Source: Nitrospiraceae bacterium (lineage in GTDB: Bacteria; Nitrospirota; Nitrospiria; Nitrospirales; Nitrospiraceae). From it: 64,000 nt of DNA. Where the stretch lies: NCBI GenBank assembly GCA_019637075.1, contig JAHBWI010000005.1, positions 62,001 through 126,000 on the forward strand, in the 5' to 3' direction. Positions within the stretch are counted from its first letter, which is position 1. Every line of letters starts with the position of its first letter. The notes beneath the pieces were generated by a model. The model was given only the letters and a program-made list of their open reading frames with translations, did not search any database and was not told where the DNA came from. A program made the position numbers and the translations under genes. Positions 1 through 9,175 of this stretch are shown here, in pieces.

Positions 1-220
1 CCATCGCTTTGCTTCGCTCTACCATATCCGTCACACCGGTCTTGACCGCTCGGCTGAACCGCGTGGCCTGTACCTGCGCGCGCCGCGCGTAACGTGCCAC
101 ATCGCGCCTGGTCTCGGTCCCCGCCTTGGGGGCAAAGAGCAAGCCCAACGCCGCCCCGACCACCGCGCCGCCACCGATCATTGCTGCTATTTTTGCCGCC
201 TCACGCCCCTTCGTCGACAT
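1..220 (-). CDS. YtxH domain protein, 3' part cut by window edge
   Basis: The reading frame starts at an ATG at 220 and stays open to base 1, giving 73 visible residues of a protein whose C-terminus lies outside the window. It opens with a short polar stretch (MSTKGREAAK), then a Gly/Ala-rich hydrophobic segment (GGGAVVGAALGLLFAPKAG, about residues 16-34), then a basic amphipathic stretch. The pattern of glycine-rich helix, LLFAPKxG and a following charged helix is that of YtxH family proteins, small membrane-associated proteins often linked to stress or the envelope; their biochemical role is not known. A purine-rich ribosome site (GAGGGAGG) precedes the ATG. It is divergent from lgt. Confidence 0.75.
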   Translation of the reverse strand, partial: MSTKGREAAKIAAMIGGGAVVGAALGLLFAPKAGTETRRDVARYARRAQVQATRFSRAVKTGVTDMVERSKAM

Positions 221-532
221 GGTGTGCCTCCCTCTGGTGTTACAAGGTTTGTTGTCTCCGGCTCGGCGAGAGCTACCGTTTTATACAGCATCAAGCGTGC
301 CACGAGTCGTCATCTTGCAAGGCCGCGGAAATCGCATCGTCGACTTTCTCAGCGTTAAGTCGGTCTAATAAACGGTGTAGTTTTGTCGACATCAAGGGGA
401 GACAAGCGTTACAGAAAATCCACATACGTTCGTATAAGAAGGCGATCGCCACCAGCAGTCACGCGCATCCCTGCTCACCTTGCATTGCGCCGCCCGCTCA
501 CATAAGATCGCGAAACAATTCGGAGTCTTCAC
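221..532. other. Divergent intergenic region between the YtxH gene and lgt
   Basis: About 310 bases lie between the two divergent starts. I see no convincing coding region. Close to lgt there is a candidate sigma-70 promoter (listed separately). The rest shows no tRNA or repeat that I can support. Confidence 0.6.
480..508 (+). promoter_or_regulatory. Candidate sigma-70 promoter of lgt
   Basis: TTGCAT at 480-485 and TAAGAT at 503-508 are separated by 17 bases and end 24 bases before the lgt ATG. Each hexamer matches the consensus at four of six positions, so this is only a candidate. Confidence 0.4.
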
Positions 533-1348
533 ATGTTGGCTTGGTACCACACCATCCCCTATCCCAATATCGATCCCGTTTTTCTTCATCTCGGTCCATT
601 GCAGTTTCGCTGGTACGGGCTGATGTATCTGATCGGACTCACCCTGGCCTACTTCATCATCGGTGCGAGGGCCAAGGCGCAGAACCTTCCCCTGAATAAA
701 GACCAGGTCTACGACATGATCGTCTATGCGGCGGTGGGAGTCTTCACCGGCGGCCGCTTGGGCTATGTCCTGTTCTATAACCTGTCGTACTACCTCGAGA
801 ATCCTCTCAAGATTTTGGCTGTGTGGGAAGGCGGCATGAGCTTCCACGGCGGATTGATCGGCACGATCATCGCACTGGTGCTCTTCGCCAAGCGACGGGG
901 CATTGGCGTCCTGACAATTGCCGACTTGGCTGCCGGGGTCACGCCCGTCGGTCTGGGCTTGGGCCGGATCGGGAACTTCATCAATGGCGAGTTGTTCGGC
1001 CGGCCGACCGACGTGGATTGGTGCATGGTCTTTCCCGGCGGGGGACCGGTCTGCCGCCATCCCTCCCAGCTCTATGAATCGGCCCTGGAGGGCGCGTTGT
1101 TGTTTACGGTGCTGTGGCTCATTGCTCGGAGAATGCCCCCCGCAGGAACCGTCTTCGGATCATTCTTGATCGGCTATGGGATCTGCCGCTTCATCGTGGA
1201 GTTTTTCAGGGAGCCGGATGCCCAGATCGGGTTCCTGTTCGGCACCCTTTCGATGGGACAGCTCTTGAGCCTGCCGATGCTGGTGGGTGGCGCGGTGATC
1301 CTGGTCATCGCGGCACAGCGGCGCGCGCCTGAGCACGGCACCGTGTGA
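533..1348 (+). CDS. lgt: Prolipoprotein diacylglyceryl transferase
   Basis: Lgt transfers the diacylglyceryl group of phosphatidylglycerol to the cysteine of the lipobox, the first step of lipoprotein maturation in the inner membrane. The 271-residue product has the usual family length and about seven hydrophobic segments. It shows the family signature GRIGNFINGELFG (about residues 144-156) and the HGG motif (SFHGGLIG, near residue 105). The ATG is preceded by a GGAG ribosome site. Several putative lipoproteins in this window (1433-1837, 13582-14256, 33849-35426) would be substrates. It appears monocistronic, with the convergent TPR lipoprotein gene beginning 84 bases downstream. Confidence 0.97.
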   Translation: MLAWYHTIPYPNIDPVFLHLGPLQFRWYGLMYLIGLTLAYFIIGARAKAQNLPLNKDQVYDMIVYAAVGVFTGGRLGYVLFYNLSYYLENPLKILAVWEGGMSFHGGLIGTIIALVLFAKRRGIGVLTIADLAAGVTPVGLGLGRIGNFINGELFGRPTDVDWCMVFPGGGPVCRHPSQLYESALEGALLFTVLWLIARRMPPAGTVFGSFLIGYGICRFIVEFFREPDAQIGFLFGTLSMGQLLSLPMLVGGAVILVIAAQRRAPEHGTV

Positions 1349-1432
1349 TTGGGAGCGAGGCCGCCACAAGACTTCTGATGGCGCCACGGAACGGCCGGCT
1401 TCGTATCGCCTACCGCGTTTCGTCTTCCTGAC

Positions 1433-1837
1433 TCAACGCGGGTTGGCGTCCATGAAGGACTTCTTTTCCAACCCCAGCGTAGTCTCGTGCTTTCTCAGCG
1501 GCGGCGCATCCCAGATGACTTTGTTGCCCGGCGCAAGGTTGGCTGCCTGGATGTATTGAGCCCTCGCCGCAGCCTTGTCCCCGAGTCGTTCGAGGGTCAG
1601 CGCCAAATTGTAATGGGCCTCGGCCAAGGAGGGCTCAGCCTTGATCGTCGCTTCGTAGACCGCCTTGGCTCCCTGCCAGTCCTGCTGCTTGAACAACCCA
1701 TTGCCCTGCTCCAACTGCTGACTCACGGCGGCAGTGGTTCCCGCCGGCGCATGCAACGTGACCGCCTGTTCCTTCTGCTGCGTCGCGCATCCCATGCTGA
1801 GAACGACTGCTGCCGCAACCAACCATCGAGAGTTCAT
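1433..1837 (-). CDS. TPR-containing lipoprotein
   Basis: This 134-residue protein has a lipoprotein signal peptide (hydrophobic stretch followed by the lipobox LSMGC, cysteine at residue 17). The rest carries tetratricopeptide-type helices: residues about 40-105 include GNGLFKQQDWQGAKAVYEAT followed by PSLAEAHYNLALTLERLGDK, the classic spacing of TPR units. TPR lipoproteins act as protein-binding scaffolds at the envelope, so a partner cannot be inferred from sequence alone. It lies 24 bases downstream of the AddA-type gene on the same strand and could be its operon partner by position only. Confidence 0.8.
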   Translation of the reverse strand: MNSRWLVAAAVVLSMGCATQQKEQAVTLHAPAGTTAAVSQQLEQGNGLFKQQDWQGAKAVYEATIKAEPSLAEAHYNLALTLERLGDKAAARAQYIQAANLAPGNKVIWDAPPLRKHETTLGLEKKSFMDANPR

Positions 1838-1861
1838 GCTCTTGCTCCTTTGGCTAGCGAC

Positions 1862-4800
1862 TCATGGGACCACCGAAACACTCAGCCCGTGGCGCAGAAA
1901 GACGAACTCAAAGCCCGCCACCGGTTCCCGCAACGAACGAGAAACCGCTTCTGAGTAGATTCGCGCCTGCTCACGGTACGCCTGGGCTCGTTCGGCCACC
2001 TGATCCGCCGGGATCATATCCGTCTTGTAATCGGCAATCCAGAGGGCTCCATCCAACCGATAGACCAGATCGATCACGCCTTCCATGACTTGGCGCCCCT
2101 CGTTCCAGGGCAGGAAGAAGGGCACTTCTCGGCCCAGGATCTCGGCGCGCCGAAGACGGGCATAGAAGTCGCCGCCTGCAAACCGTCGCAGCAGGTCCCG
2201 AACCTCGCGATCCACGTCGTCTTGGCCCAGGTACTCCCCTGAGTCTCCCCGATCGAAGCCGGCGGTGCGGAGCTTCGACAGTTGCTCCTCCACGTCAGCG
2301 GCAAAATCCCAATGCTGCAGGGCCTGGTGAACCAACCGGCCCACGTGGGCACCGCCGACGACACCGGTGACAGGCGCCCCTCCACTGAAACCCTGCGGTG
2401 GATTTGCTTGCATGAGACGCGAGGGAGAGAGCGACCGCGCCATCGAGCGACAGGCGGCCCAATCCCGATCCCGTTGTGCCCAGCGAATGGACAGGACCGC
2501 ACCTTCCGGAAACGCTTCGAGCCTCGTCGGCCTGGCTGCTTGGCGCGGTGAGTCCGGTTCCTCTCCCGGCGCAACAACCTGCGGCACCGACACCCCCGCG
2601 ATGGCGACCTGCGTGGCACGCTGATCGCCGAACCCTTGACCGAATGCCTGTTGGAGCAAATCCATGAAGGTGTCCCGCGAGCGTTTCCGACCCACGGCGC
2701 CGGACAGCACGAGACAGTCCTTGGCCCTGGTCATGCCGACATACAGCAACCGGCGCCGTTCGGCCTGCTCACGAGTCCGGGCCTTTTCGGCCACGAGCAC
2801 GGAACCCAAACTGCATCGCGTGCCGAATTCCAAACCCTGTATGCCGGTGGACCAGTCATGCCGGATCACAGGCCCGGCGTAGCCTCGCGACGCCCCGTCG
2901 CCATGATGCAGTCCCGCCAACACGACCAGAGGAAACTCGAGGCCCTTGGCCTTGTGAATCGTCATGACCCGAACCGCATCGAGCGTTTCTTCGGAGAGCG
3001 CGCTTTCAGCTTCGTCAGGCTGCTCGACCAAGCGGGCCATCATCAGTTCCACGAAGCCGGAGAGGGACAAGGCCGGTCGATCTGCGAGTTCGACGGCCAT
3101 CTGGCGAAGCTTCAGCAGATTCGCCACTGCCTGTTCCTCGTGCAGCGACGCGGCGGCCAATTCTAAAATCGGCAAACGCGCGAAGATCCGGTCGAGCAAT
3201 TCCGGCAAGGGCACATCCGCCGACCCTGCATGCAGTTCGGCCAGCACGGCATACAATCGTCGGACCGTGGGGGCCGAGGGAGCCTCCCATTGGGCCAGCC
3301 GCTCGGCCCGTCGAAAGTCCAGGGCATCGAGTCGCTGCAACGCGACCAACTCGGGATCGGAAAGACCGCCCAGCGGAGAACGCAACAGTCCCGCACAGGC
3401 GATTTGGTCGTGCGGATTCTCGAGACAACGCAGCAGGTTCACGAGATCGATGATCTCTTGCCGCCGGTAGAAATGCTTTTCGCCGTCGATGATGTAGCGG
3501 ATGCCGTGGCGGTGCAAGGCCTGCAGGTACACCTCGGCCTGGGTCAGCTTCCGGAACAGCAGCGCCGTCTGGCCCGGCCGCAGGCTCCGCTCCGGCGGAC
3601 TGGCGCCGTCCCTCGTCTTCACCGGCAGGAGGCGGGCCAACCAGGCAGCAACCAATTCCGCTTCCGCCCGCGTGGCACCCGCGGCGTCCAGATCGCTCTC
3701 CTCCTCGCCGCCTGCAATGAAACGAAGCCGGACACCGGGATCGGGAAACTGACTGGCGCGATTCGGTTGGACTGCCAGCGGGACATTCCCCGGTTGCACG
3801 GAAGCCTGCGCGACCAGCAATTTGTCGAAGACCCCGTTCACGACATCAAGCACCTGCACATCGCTCCGAAAGTTCGTGGCCAAGGTGCAGACCAGCGCGC
3901 CTTCCCGCTCCAACCGGGAAACGACATGGTCGAAAGCCTCGATGTCCGCTCGACGGAAGGCATAAATCGATTGTTTGGGGTCGCCGACGATGAACAGTTT
4001 CCCCGGTTCGAGTTCCGTGTCTCGCCAAGAAGAGGCGCGTCGCCCCTGCCGCTCGCACAGGTACAGCACGATTTCATACTGCACCGGATCGGTATCCTGG
4101 AACTCATCCACGAGGAGCGAGCGATATTCCTGCTTCAAGCGCTCACGAATCTCGGGATGGTCGCGGAGCAGCGCGCGGGCGCGAGCCAACAACCCATCGA
4201 AGGTCAACCAGCCCTCTTCGATAAACCCTCGCCTGACCCGCTCCACGAACGGCCCCACCAGATCCAGGAGCGTCGGCAACAGATGGGGGTCGACTTCCAG
4301 CAGTCGCTCCGCCACGCGCTGCAGCGACCGGACCTCTTCCCCCTCCTCTTCCGACCAGCCGTTCGGAAGGGCCCCGAGATCCTTCGTCAACCAGTCACGC
4401 ATTTCGGGAGACAGCCTCGCCAGTCCCGGCAACCCCTCCGCAAGCAGCAGCGTCGACAGGTCGATCACCGCAGCGGTGACGTGCTCGATCTTTCGTCTCT
4501 TGGGCCGATCGTGTGCGCGGAGGAGGATTTCCGCCCGCCCGCGCCGCGCTTCCAGCCAAACACGCATGGCCGGATGCAGGGCCGACTCCCTGACTTGGCT
4601 CGCCAGCGACGCCACCTCCACCAACTCGCTCATCAGGCTCAAGGCCGCGTCGCGCACCCCCTCCAACCCGAATGCTTCGATGAGTGCGCGCCAGCGCCCG
4701 TGGTCCGTCCCTCCGGCGCCCAGTTCGGTATCGAGCCAGAGATCCCATTCGCGGGCGAAGTGTTCTTCGAAGGCCAGGCCATCCTCGTCGGTCCGGAACG

Positions 4801-5254
4801 TCGGCGACACACCGGCCTCGATCGGGTACAGCCTCAGCAAATGCGAGGCAAAACTGTGGAGGGTGCCGATCTGTGCCCGTTCGAGATCCCTGAGCGCCGC
4901 CTCGGCCCTGGCGCAGATCTCCTCGCTCGCCAGTCCGTACATGCGCGTCAGTTCCGCATGCGTCAGCGCTCCGCCGAAGGAACCGGCGGACGCCGCGCCA
5001 GGCTGGACCAGGTCCCTCAACCGCTCGCGCAGCCGGACCTTCATTTCAGTCGCGGCCTTGTTGGTAAAGGTGAGCGAGACGATCCGCGACAGGGGCAGCG
5101 GATTGGGCTCTCGCAGCAAAAGGTGCAGCAGGCGACTCACCAACAAGGTCGTCTTGCCGGTTCCCGCTCCTGCGATGACGACGACGTTACGGTCGAAGGT
5201 CGTCGCAGCCGCAAGGCGCGCGCCGGAGTCCGGCAACAGTCCCGGCTCACTCAT
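1862..5254 (-). CDS. addA: AddA-type UvrD helicase / PD-(D/E)XK nuclease
   Basis: This is a 1130-residue superfamily 1 helicase with a C-terminal nuclease, the architecture of AddA, which unwinds and resects double-strand breaks for recombination. Visible motifs are Walker A (GAGTGKTTLL, residues 28-38), the UvrD motif TFTNKAATEM (about 62-71), Walker B LLVDEFQDTDP (about 380-390), GDPKQSIYAFRRAD (about 430) and TIHKAKGLEFPLVV in the second helicase half. Near the C-terminus GVIDLVYR and DYKTD form the metal-binding part of a RecB-type nuclease. Its start overlaps the end of the upstream AddB-like gene by eight bases, implying coupling. Large open frames on the opposite strand are GC-driven shadows. 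Confidence 0.88.
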   Translation of the reverse strand: MSEPGLLPDSGARLAAATTFDRNVVVIAGAGTGKTTLLVSRLLHLLLREPNPLPLSRIVSLTFTNKAATEMKVRLRERLRDLVQPGAASAGSFGGALTHAELTRMYGLASEEICARAEAALRDLERAQIGTLHSFASHLLRLYPIEAGVSPTFRTDEDGLAFEEHFAREWDLWLDTELGAGGTDHGRWRALIEAFGLEGVRDAALSLMSELVEVASLASQVRESALHPAMRVWLEARRGRAEILLRAHDRPKRRKIEHVTAAVIDLSTLLLAEGLPGLARLSPEMRDWLTKDLGALPNGWSEEEGEEVRSLQRVAERLLEVDPHLLPTLLDLVGPFVERVRRGFIEEGWLTFDGLLARARALLRDHPEIRERLKQEYRSLLVDEFQDTDPVQYEIVLYLCERQGRRASSWRDTELEPGKLFIVGDPKQSIYAFRRADIEAFDHVVSRLEREGALVCTLATNFRSDVQVLDVVNGVFDKLLVAQASVQPGNVPLAVQPNRASQFPDPGVRLRFIAGGEEESDLDAAGATRAEAELVAAWLARLLPVKTRDGASPPERSLRPGQTALLFRKLTQAEVYLQALHRHGIRYIIDGEKHFYRRQEIIDLVNLLRCLENPHDQIACAGLLRSPLGGLSDPELVALQRLDALDFRRAERLAQWEAPSAPTVRRLYAVLAELHAGSADVPLPELLDRIFARLPILELAAASLHEEQAVANLLKLRQMAVELADRPALSLSGFVELMMARLVEQPDEAESALSEETLDAVRVMTIHKAKGLEFPLVVLAGLHHGDGASRGYAGPVIRHDWSTGIQGLEFGTRCSLGSVLVAEKARTREQAERRRLLYVGMTRAKDCLVLSGAVGRKRSRDTFMDLLQQAFGQGFGDQRATQVAIAGVSVPQVVAPGEEPDSPRQAARPTRLEAFPEGAVLSIRWAQRDRDWAACRSMARSLSPSRLMQANPPQGFSGGAPVTGVVGGAHVGRLVHQALQHWDFAADVEEQLSKLRTAGFDRGDSGEYLGQDDVDREVRDLLRRFAGGDFYARLRRAEILGREVPFFLPWNEGRQVMEGVIDLVYRLDGALWIADYKTDMIPADQVAERAQAYREQARIYSEAVSRSLREPVAGFEFVFLRHGLSVSVVP

Positions 5255-8200
5255 GCTCGAGCTTCCTCCGTCTCAACCTCCGAAGCGCCCTCGCTTCCTC
5301 AGCGCGATAGGACCGCCACCAGGTCGCCTGATGATCGCGGCGACAGGCCACGGCAAAATCGCAGTACGTGCAGTAACTGTCCGGGAGGATGAAAAATTGT
5401 TCCTCCCGCAATCCGGCGATCATTTCCCGCAGGGAGCTCCGGAGTTGCGCGCCGATCGCTCCCGCCCACGACTCGGCCGGATACTGCGCCCGCTCAATGG
5501 CCGGCTGACCGCCAGGCAGAAGATAGACAAACTCGACCAGTTCAGGATTTCCGGTCGCCCCATCAGGCAAGGGCTTGATGGGGTGCATCAACGAGTAGAA
5601 CGCCGGTTGGAGCTTCTTGCCCCGTAGCGCCGCTTGAGGAAGATTCCGATCTTCCGGCTTCAACTCGCCGGCTGCACGAAATTTATAGTCGACGATCCGA
5701 AGCGCGCCGCTGTCGCCGACACGATCGACCCGATCCCAGTAGCCACGAATCGCGATCGGTTCATCGGCCACCTCGTCCGGGAGCCGGCCGGCCGCTTCAG
5801 TCTCGGTATCCACCGGGAGCGCCCCGCTCGCCCGCCATACCGATTCCTCCGCCTGAACGGTCGCCAGCACGACCTGTTCGACTAATTCCCGTGCCAGTCG
5901 CCAGGTGAGCGCATAGCCCGTTCCGTGGTTGGCTTCATACGCATCACACACTCGAGCCACCGCATCGCGCACGGCCGCACGCAGTTCCTCCGGAAGCATG
6001 GCCTTGCTGAGCCACGCTCCTTCGATCAGCCCATCGACACAATGCCGCAGTGCCTTGTGACAGAGATCACCCAGCGCCGAGGGCGGCAATTCCCGAGCAG
6101 GCAGCGGCCTCACCGATTCCAGCTTTAGAACCTTCTCGGCGAAGTATTGAAAGGGACAACGGACGTAGGTTTCCAGCGCCGTCGGCGAGAGTCCTTTCCC
6201 GCGCAGGGTTTCCCAATGGCCCGCCGACCCGTCGAGCAGCCCATCATACGCACCCAGATGAAGCTGGTCCCCCTCGATTCGAAGCTGCGCGGCCACTCCG
6301 TGCGAGAAGACCTCGCCTTCTCGCGCCATCGCCGAAAGCAGACCGCTGACGTCGTGGCCTTCCAGCACCATGGCCACGGACAATTCCTCGCGCGTGAGCA
6401 GCGGAGGCACAAAAAGAGGGACGGCGCTCCGCTCCCGCCACCGTCGCGGCAGCGACAGTTCCGGACTGTCACCCGGGTTCCAGCCCGGCAAATGCCTCGC
6501 ATCGAGATAGCTGGAGGGAGCCAGTACGCGCCCATCCGCATCGACCCGCTGGTACGACACGTAAAGGCGATCCCTGGCAGAGGTTCGAAGCAGCTCGAAG
6601 AGCAACGCTTCCTCGGCATAACCCTGAAGTTTTTGATCAACTTTGTAGCCGAGTGTTACGTCCAGCACGGCTCGGTGGCGGTCACGGAGAAACCCATCCT
6701 CATGGATGAAGCGAGGAAAGAGCTTCTCGTTCAGCCCGATCAGAAACAATGCCCGGAATCCGAGTCCGCGCGCCGCCATCGCATCCAATACCTCCACCCC
6801 ACCGAACTCAGGCGGTGCAAGGGGAACGGTCGCGCGCTCCAAGAGCTCGCCGAAGGTTTCAGCCCACGCTTCCCACGTCGCCCTGCCCCCCACTCGATCC
6901 AGGTCATAGAGCTGAACGAAGATGGCATCCAAGGCCTCGGCGATGGCCGGACTGCCGGACAACCGATCGGACGGCTTATCAGACCCGTACCCAAGCTCGG
7001 GCAATGAGAGGTGTCGTTGCGCAAACGTCAGGTAGGCGTCCGTCAGTTCCGCATAGGTCCCCTCTTGCGGCAACAGCGCCGCATCCGCCAGTAACCGATC
7101 GACCCTTCCCCAAAGCAGGCTCAATTGCGCCGGTTCTACCGCCACCACGGACGGTAAGTCCGGTTCGAGTTCGTTGTCTGAGCCGAGACAGGCTTCGACC
7201 TGCTGCCAGCGCGAGAGCCTCCGCCACTCCTCCGTCCCTCGCGTGATCCCCAGCGCGAGCACCGCGATGCGCCACAGGTCCGGACGGGCCTCAGGGGCAC
7301 CGGCGCCGTCTTGCTCGCCGCGGTACCGTGGCGAGGCGACCACATCAAGCACGTCCGAGCGGTAGAAGCCGTTGAGGCGAAGTTGCGCAGCCACCAGCAA
7401 CGTCTTGACCACCGGCTCCTGCAGCAGGGGTGTCGCCGCGTTGGAGACGAACGGAATCCGATGCTGATCGAACACGCGTTTGAGCACCCCCTGATAGGGC
7501 GTCAGACTTCGGCCCACGACTGCGATCTGATCGAAGCGATAGGCGTGGGTCTCCACCAGCGTGAGGATCTGTTTGCAGACCAGCGTCAATTCATCCTCCG
7601 CCCCGGCGGCATTCATCGTGACGATCGGGACTGGATCGCACCGATGGCCGGATGCTTGCTCTTCAGCCGCCAGATCCCGGAAGCTCGACGAAAGGGAATG
7701 AAGATACCGTTCAAGAAACCGCTGCGCGAATCCATAGGCGGGAACGGAGGCGAGCGGAAGATACAGGGTCACCGGCAACCGTTTCCCCAGCGCTTCGAGA
7801 AGACTCAATTGCGTCTGGGTGAGGTCGTAGGAACCGTAATACCAGAGCTGCCTGAGACTGCCGAGAAAGGAAGAGGCCGGCGCGAACTCGGTGACGAGCG
7901 CAGCCAGATCGTCCGCCGAGCCGACCTGCAGAGCCTGGCGCCCATCGCGGAGCCCGGCCAATAACGTAAATAATCCCTTGAGCTTCTCGGCATCTTCCGG
8001 CTCGAACTGCCCCTCATCGACCGCTCGGATCGCCACGGCCGGATCGACCAGCGCATCCTTGAGATCCCTGAGGCTGGCCCAGAGGGCCGACCACGCTCCA
8101 CGCGGTAGGCCCGACAGACGGAGCGCCTCGACATAGGGAAGCTTGCGTTGCGCGACGTGCCGCAGCAGGTGCTCGAAGAACAGGTCTGAGACCAGATGCA

Positions 8201-8468
8201 GCTCGCCTCCCTGGTCGTGCCCCGCAAGTCCGGCCCTCCGCTCACGATCGAGGTGGAGTGCCAGCTGGTGGAACGACAGGATATGCACGTTGAAGAGCGT
8301 CAGCCCTTCTTTGAGCACGAGCAGGCGCGTGAGGTATTGCCGGAGCGGTTCGGACGGCACGACGACGGCCACGGGAGCGGCGGGATCGTCGCGTTTCAAA
8401 GCCGTCAGGTCATGCAGGAAGGCGGTCTCAAGGGAAGGATGGAAGGGACCAGTGACGACGTGCAGCAT
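5247..8468 (-). CDS. AddB-like PD-(D/E)XK nuclease subunit lacking a P-loop
   Basis: This 1073-residue protein is encoded directly upstream of the AddA-type gene and overlaps it by eight bases. It resembles the AddB subunit. It has a C-terminal RecB-like nuclease (LRIVDYKFRAAGE) and four cysteines placed for the iron-sulfur cluster seen in AddB: one before the nuclease core (YVRCPFQYFAEK) and three after it (YCTYCDFAVACRRD). Unusually, the N-terminus (MLHVVTGPFHPSLETAFL) occupies the place of the AddB Walker A motif but has no GxxGxGK(T/S), so this subunit is unlikely to bind ATP there. By context it would form an AddAB-type break-processing complex. Confidence 0.82.
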   Translation of the reverse strand: MLHVVTGPFHPSLETAFLHDLTALKRDDPAAPVAVVVPSEPLRQYLTRLLVLKEGLTLFNVHILSFHQLALHLDRERRAGLAGHDQGGELHLVSDLFFEHLLRHVAQRKLPYVEALRLSGLPRGAWSALWASLRDLKDALVDPAVAIRAVDEGQFEPEDAEKLKGLFTLLAGLRDGRQALQVGSADDLAALVTEFAPASSFLGSLRQLWYYGSYDLTQTQLSLLEALGKRLPVTLYLPLASVPAYGFAQRFLERYLHSLSSSFRDLAAEEQASGHRCDPVPIVTMNAAGAEDELTLVCKQILTLVETHAYRFDQIAVVGRSLTPYQGVLKRVFDQHRIPFVSNAATPLLQEPVVKTLLVAAQLRLNGFYRSDVLDVVASPRYRGEQDGAGAPEARPDLWRIAVLALGITRGTEEWRRLSRWQQVEACLGSDNELEPDLPSVVAVEPAQLSLLWGRVDRLLADAALLPQEGTYAELTDAYLTFAQRHLSLPELGYGSDKPSDRLSGSPAIAEALDAIFVQLYDLDRVGGRATWEAWAETFGELLERATVPLAPPEFGGVEVLDAMAARGLGFRALFLIGLNEKLFPRFIHEDGFLRDRHRAVLDVTLGYKVDQKLQGYAEEALLFELLRTSARDRLYVSYQRVDADGRVLAPSSYLDARHLPGWNPGDSPELSLPRRWRERSAVPLFVPPLLTREELSVAMVLEGHDVSGLLSAMAREGEVFSHGVAAQLRIEGDQLHLGAYDGLLDGSAGHWETLRGKGLSPTALETYVRCPFQYFAEKVLKLESVRPLPARELPPSALGDLCHKALRHCVDGLIEGAWLSKAMLPEELRAAVRDAVARVCDAYEANHGTGYALTWRLARELVEQVVLATVQAEESVWRASGALPVDTETEAAGRLPDEVADEPIAIRGYWDRVDRVGDSGALRIVDYKFRAAGELKPEDRNLPQAALRGKKLQPAFYSLMHPIKPLPDGATGNPELVEFVYLLPGGQPAIERAQYPAESWAGAIGAQLRSSLREMIAGLREEQFFILPDSYCTYCDFAVACRRDHQATWWRSYRAEEARALRRLRRRKLEHE

Positions 8469-8575
8469 GCGGGCGGAAGTTCGTGATTCGTGGAACGTGG
8501 AGCAGGAAACGAGCGGTGAACTCTCGGGAATTCATCGGTCGCTTCACGACGTACGAGCGACGAACGACGCGGCGG

Positions 8576-8740
8576 CTAGCCCGTCTCCGGGCCGAGAATC
8601 TCTCCGTTGCAATCGACGCAGGCCCAATCCCCGTCGATGAAAGACATGGGTTCGCCGCAAATTCCGCAATCCGGCGGCGGCCCCTTATCGATGAGCGGCA
8701 GCTCCGGCAATTCAAAATCATCATCATCGGGCACAGTCAT
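8576..8740 (-). CDS. 54-residue zinc ribbon protein
   Basis: A short frame starts at ATG 8740 and ends at TAG 8576. It begins with an acidic segment (MTVPDDDDFELPELP) and contains two CxxC pairs, CGIC (about residues 25-28) and CVDC (about 41-44), sixteen residues apart, which is the layout of a zinc ribbon. The codon use matches its neighbours and a GGA-rich ribosome site (ATCGAGT preceded by GAAAGGA) lies upstream. It starts 11 bases after the thioredoxin-fold gene ends, so the two are probably cotranscribed. No function can be assigned; small zinc ribbons are often nucleic-acid or protein adaptors. Confidence 0.7.
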   Translation of the reverse strand: MTVPDDDDFELPELPLIDKGPPPDCGICGEPMSFIDGDWACVDCNGEILGPETG

Positions 8741-8751
8741 ACTCGATCCTT

Positions 8752-9018
8752 TCAGGTTTCCCGCGGACGCATTTTCAGCTGCAACGCTTTCTCGGCGCTC
8801 TGCCGACTCGGCACGCCGACGAAGGTGAGCCGCCCATCGATGATGGTCGCGGGGACCGCACGAACCGAGTGGCGATTGGCCAATTCCTGCCCATCCGCCG
8901 TGGTGATGTCGACTTCCCGATAGTTAAAGCTATACTTCACCCTCAATTCCTTCCAGAGGCTCTTGGCCGAGGGGCAAGCACCGCAGGATGGAGACACGAG
9001 CAACGTGATATTCGGCAT
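8752..9018 (-). CDS. Thioredoxin/glutaredoxin-fold protein
   Basis: The product of 88 residues starts at ATG 9018, chosen because a good ribosome site (GAGGGAA) sits just upstream and because the family fold begins at once ([16 protein letters not shown]). The CGAC motif near residues 12-15 is the redox-active CxxC, and [11 protein letters not shown] (about residues 57-67) contains the cis-proline expected in thioredoxin folds. The size and order beta-CxxC-helix-beta-helix-cisPro-beta are those of small thioredoxin/glutaredoxin-like proteins of the cytoplasm. Specific substrates are unknown. It probably forms an operon with the zinc ribbon gene downstream, which could suggest a redox/zinc link, but this is inference from position. 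Confidence 0.8.
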   Translation of the reverse strand: MPNITLLVSPSCGACPSAKSLWKELRVKYSFNYREVDITTADGQELANRHSVRAVPATIIDGRLTFVGVPSRQSAEKALQLKMRPRET

Positions 9019-9046
9019 ACATTCCCTCTTGGCTGATCGTGCGCGG

Positions 9047-9076
9047 ATCTTAACACCTGTCGAAAGAGAGGCGCAA
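9047..9076 (-). promoter_or_regulatory. Candidate sigma-70 promoter of the thioredoxin-fold gene
   Basis: On the minus strand TTGCGC (9076-9071) and TAAGAT (9052-9047) are 18 bases apart and lie about 30 bases upstream of the start at 9018. The match is moderate. Confidence 0.35.
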
Positions 9077-9107
9077 GCAAGCGTGAGCCGAGGACGCGCC
9101 CGCGACG

Positions 9108-9136
9108 CTGACAAGCGAGGGCTGGTTCTATATACT
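9108..9136 (+). promoter_or_regulatory. Sigma-70 promoter of phosphoglucomutase
   Basis: CTGACA (9108-9113) and TATACT (9131-9136) each match the sigma-70 hexamers at five of six positions and are exactly 17 bases apart. They lie about 40 bases before the chosen ATG at 9176, which supports that start over the more upstream in-frame ATG at 8963. Confidence 0.6.
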
Positions 9137-9175
9137 TCGGCGAAGAGTCATCCACCACTAACGGAAACGGAGACC

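Noticed and set aside
3230-5627. Very long open frames on the plus strand opposite the AddA-type gene
   Set aside because: They are antisense shadows of a GC-rich gene: the products are low-complexity Arg/Ser/Gln sequences with no domain, and the minus strand encodes clear helicase motifs.
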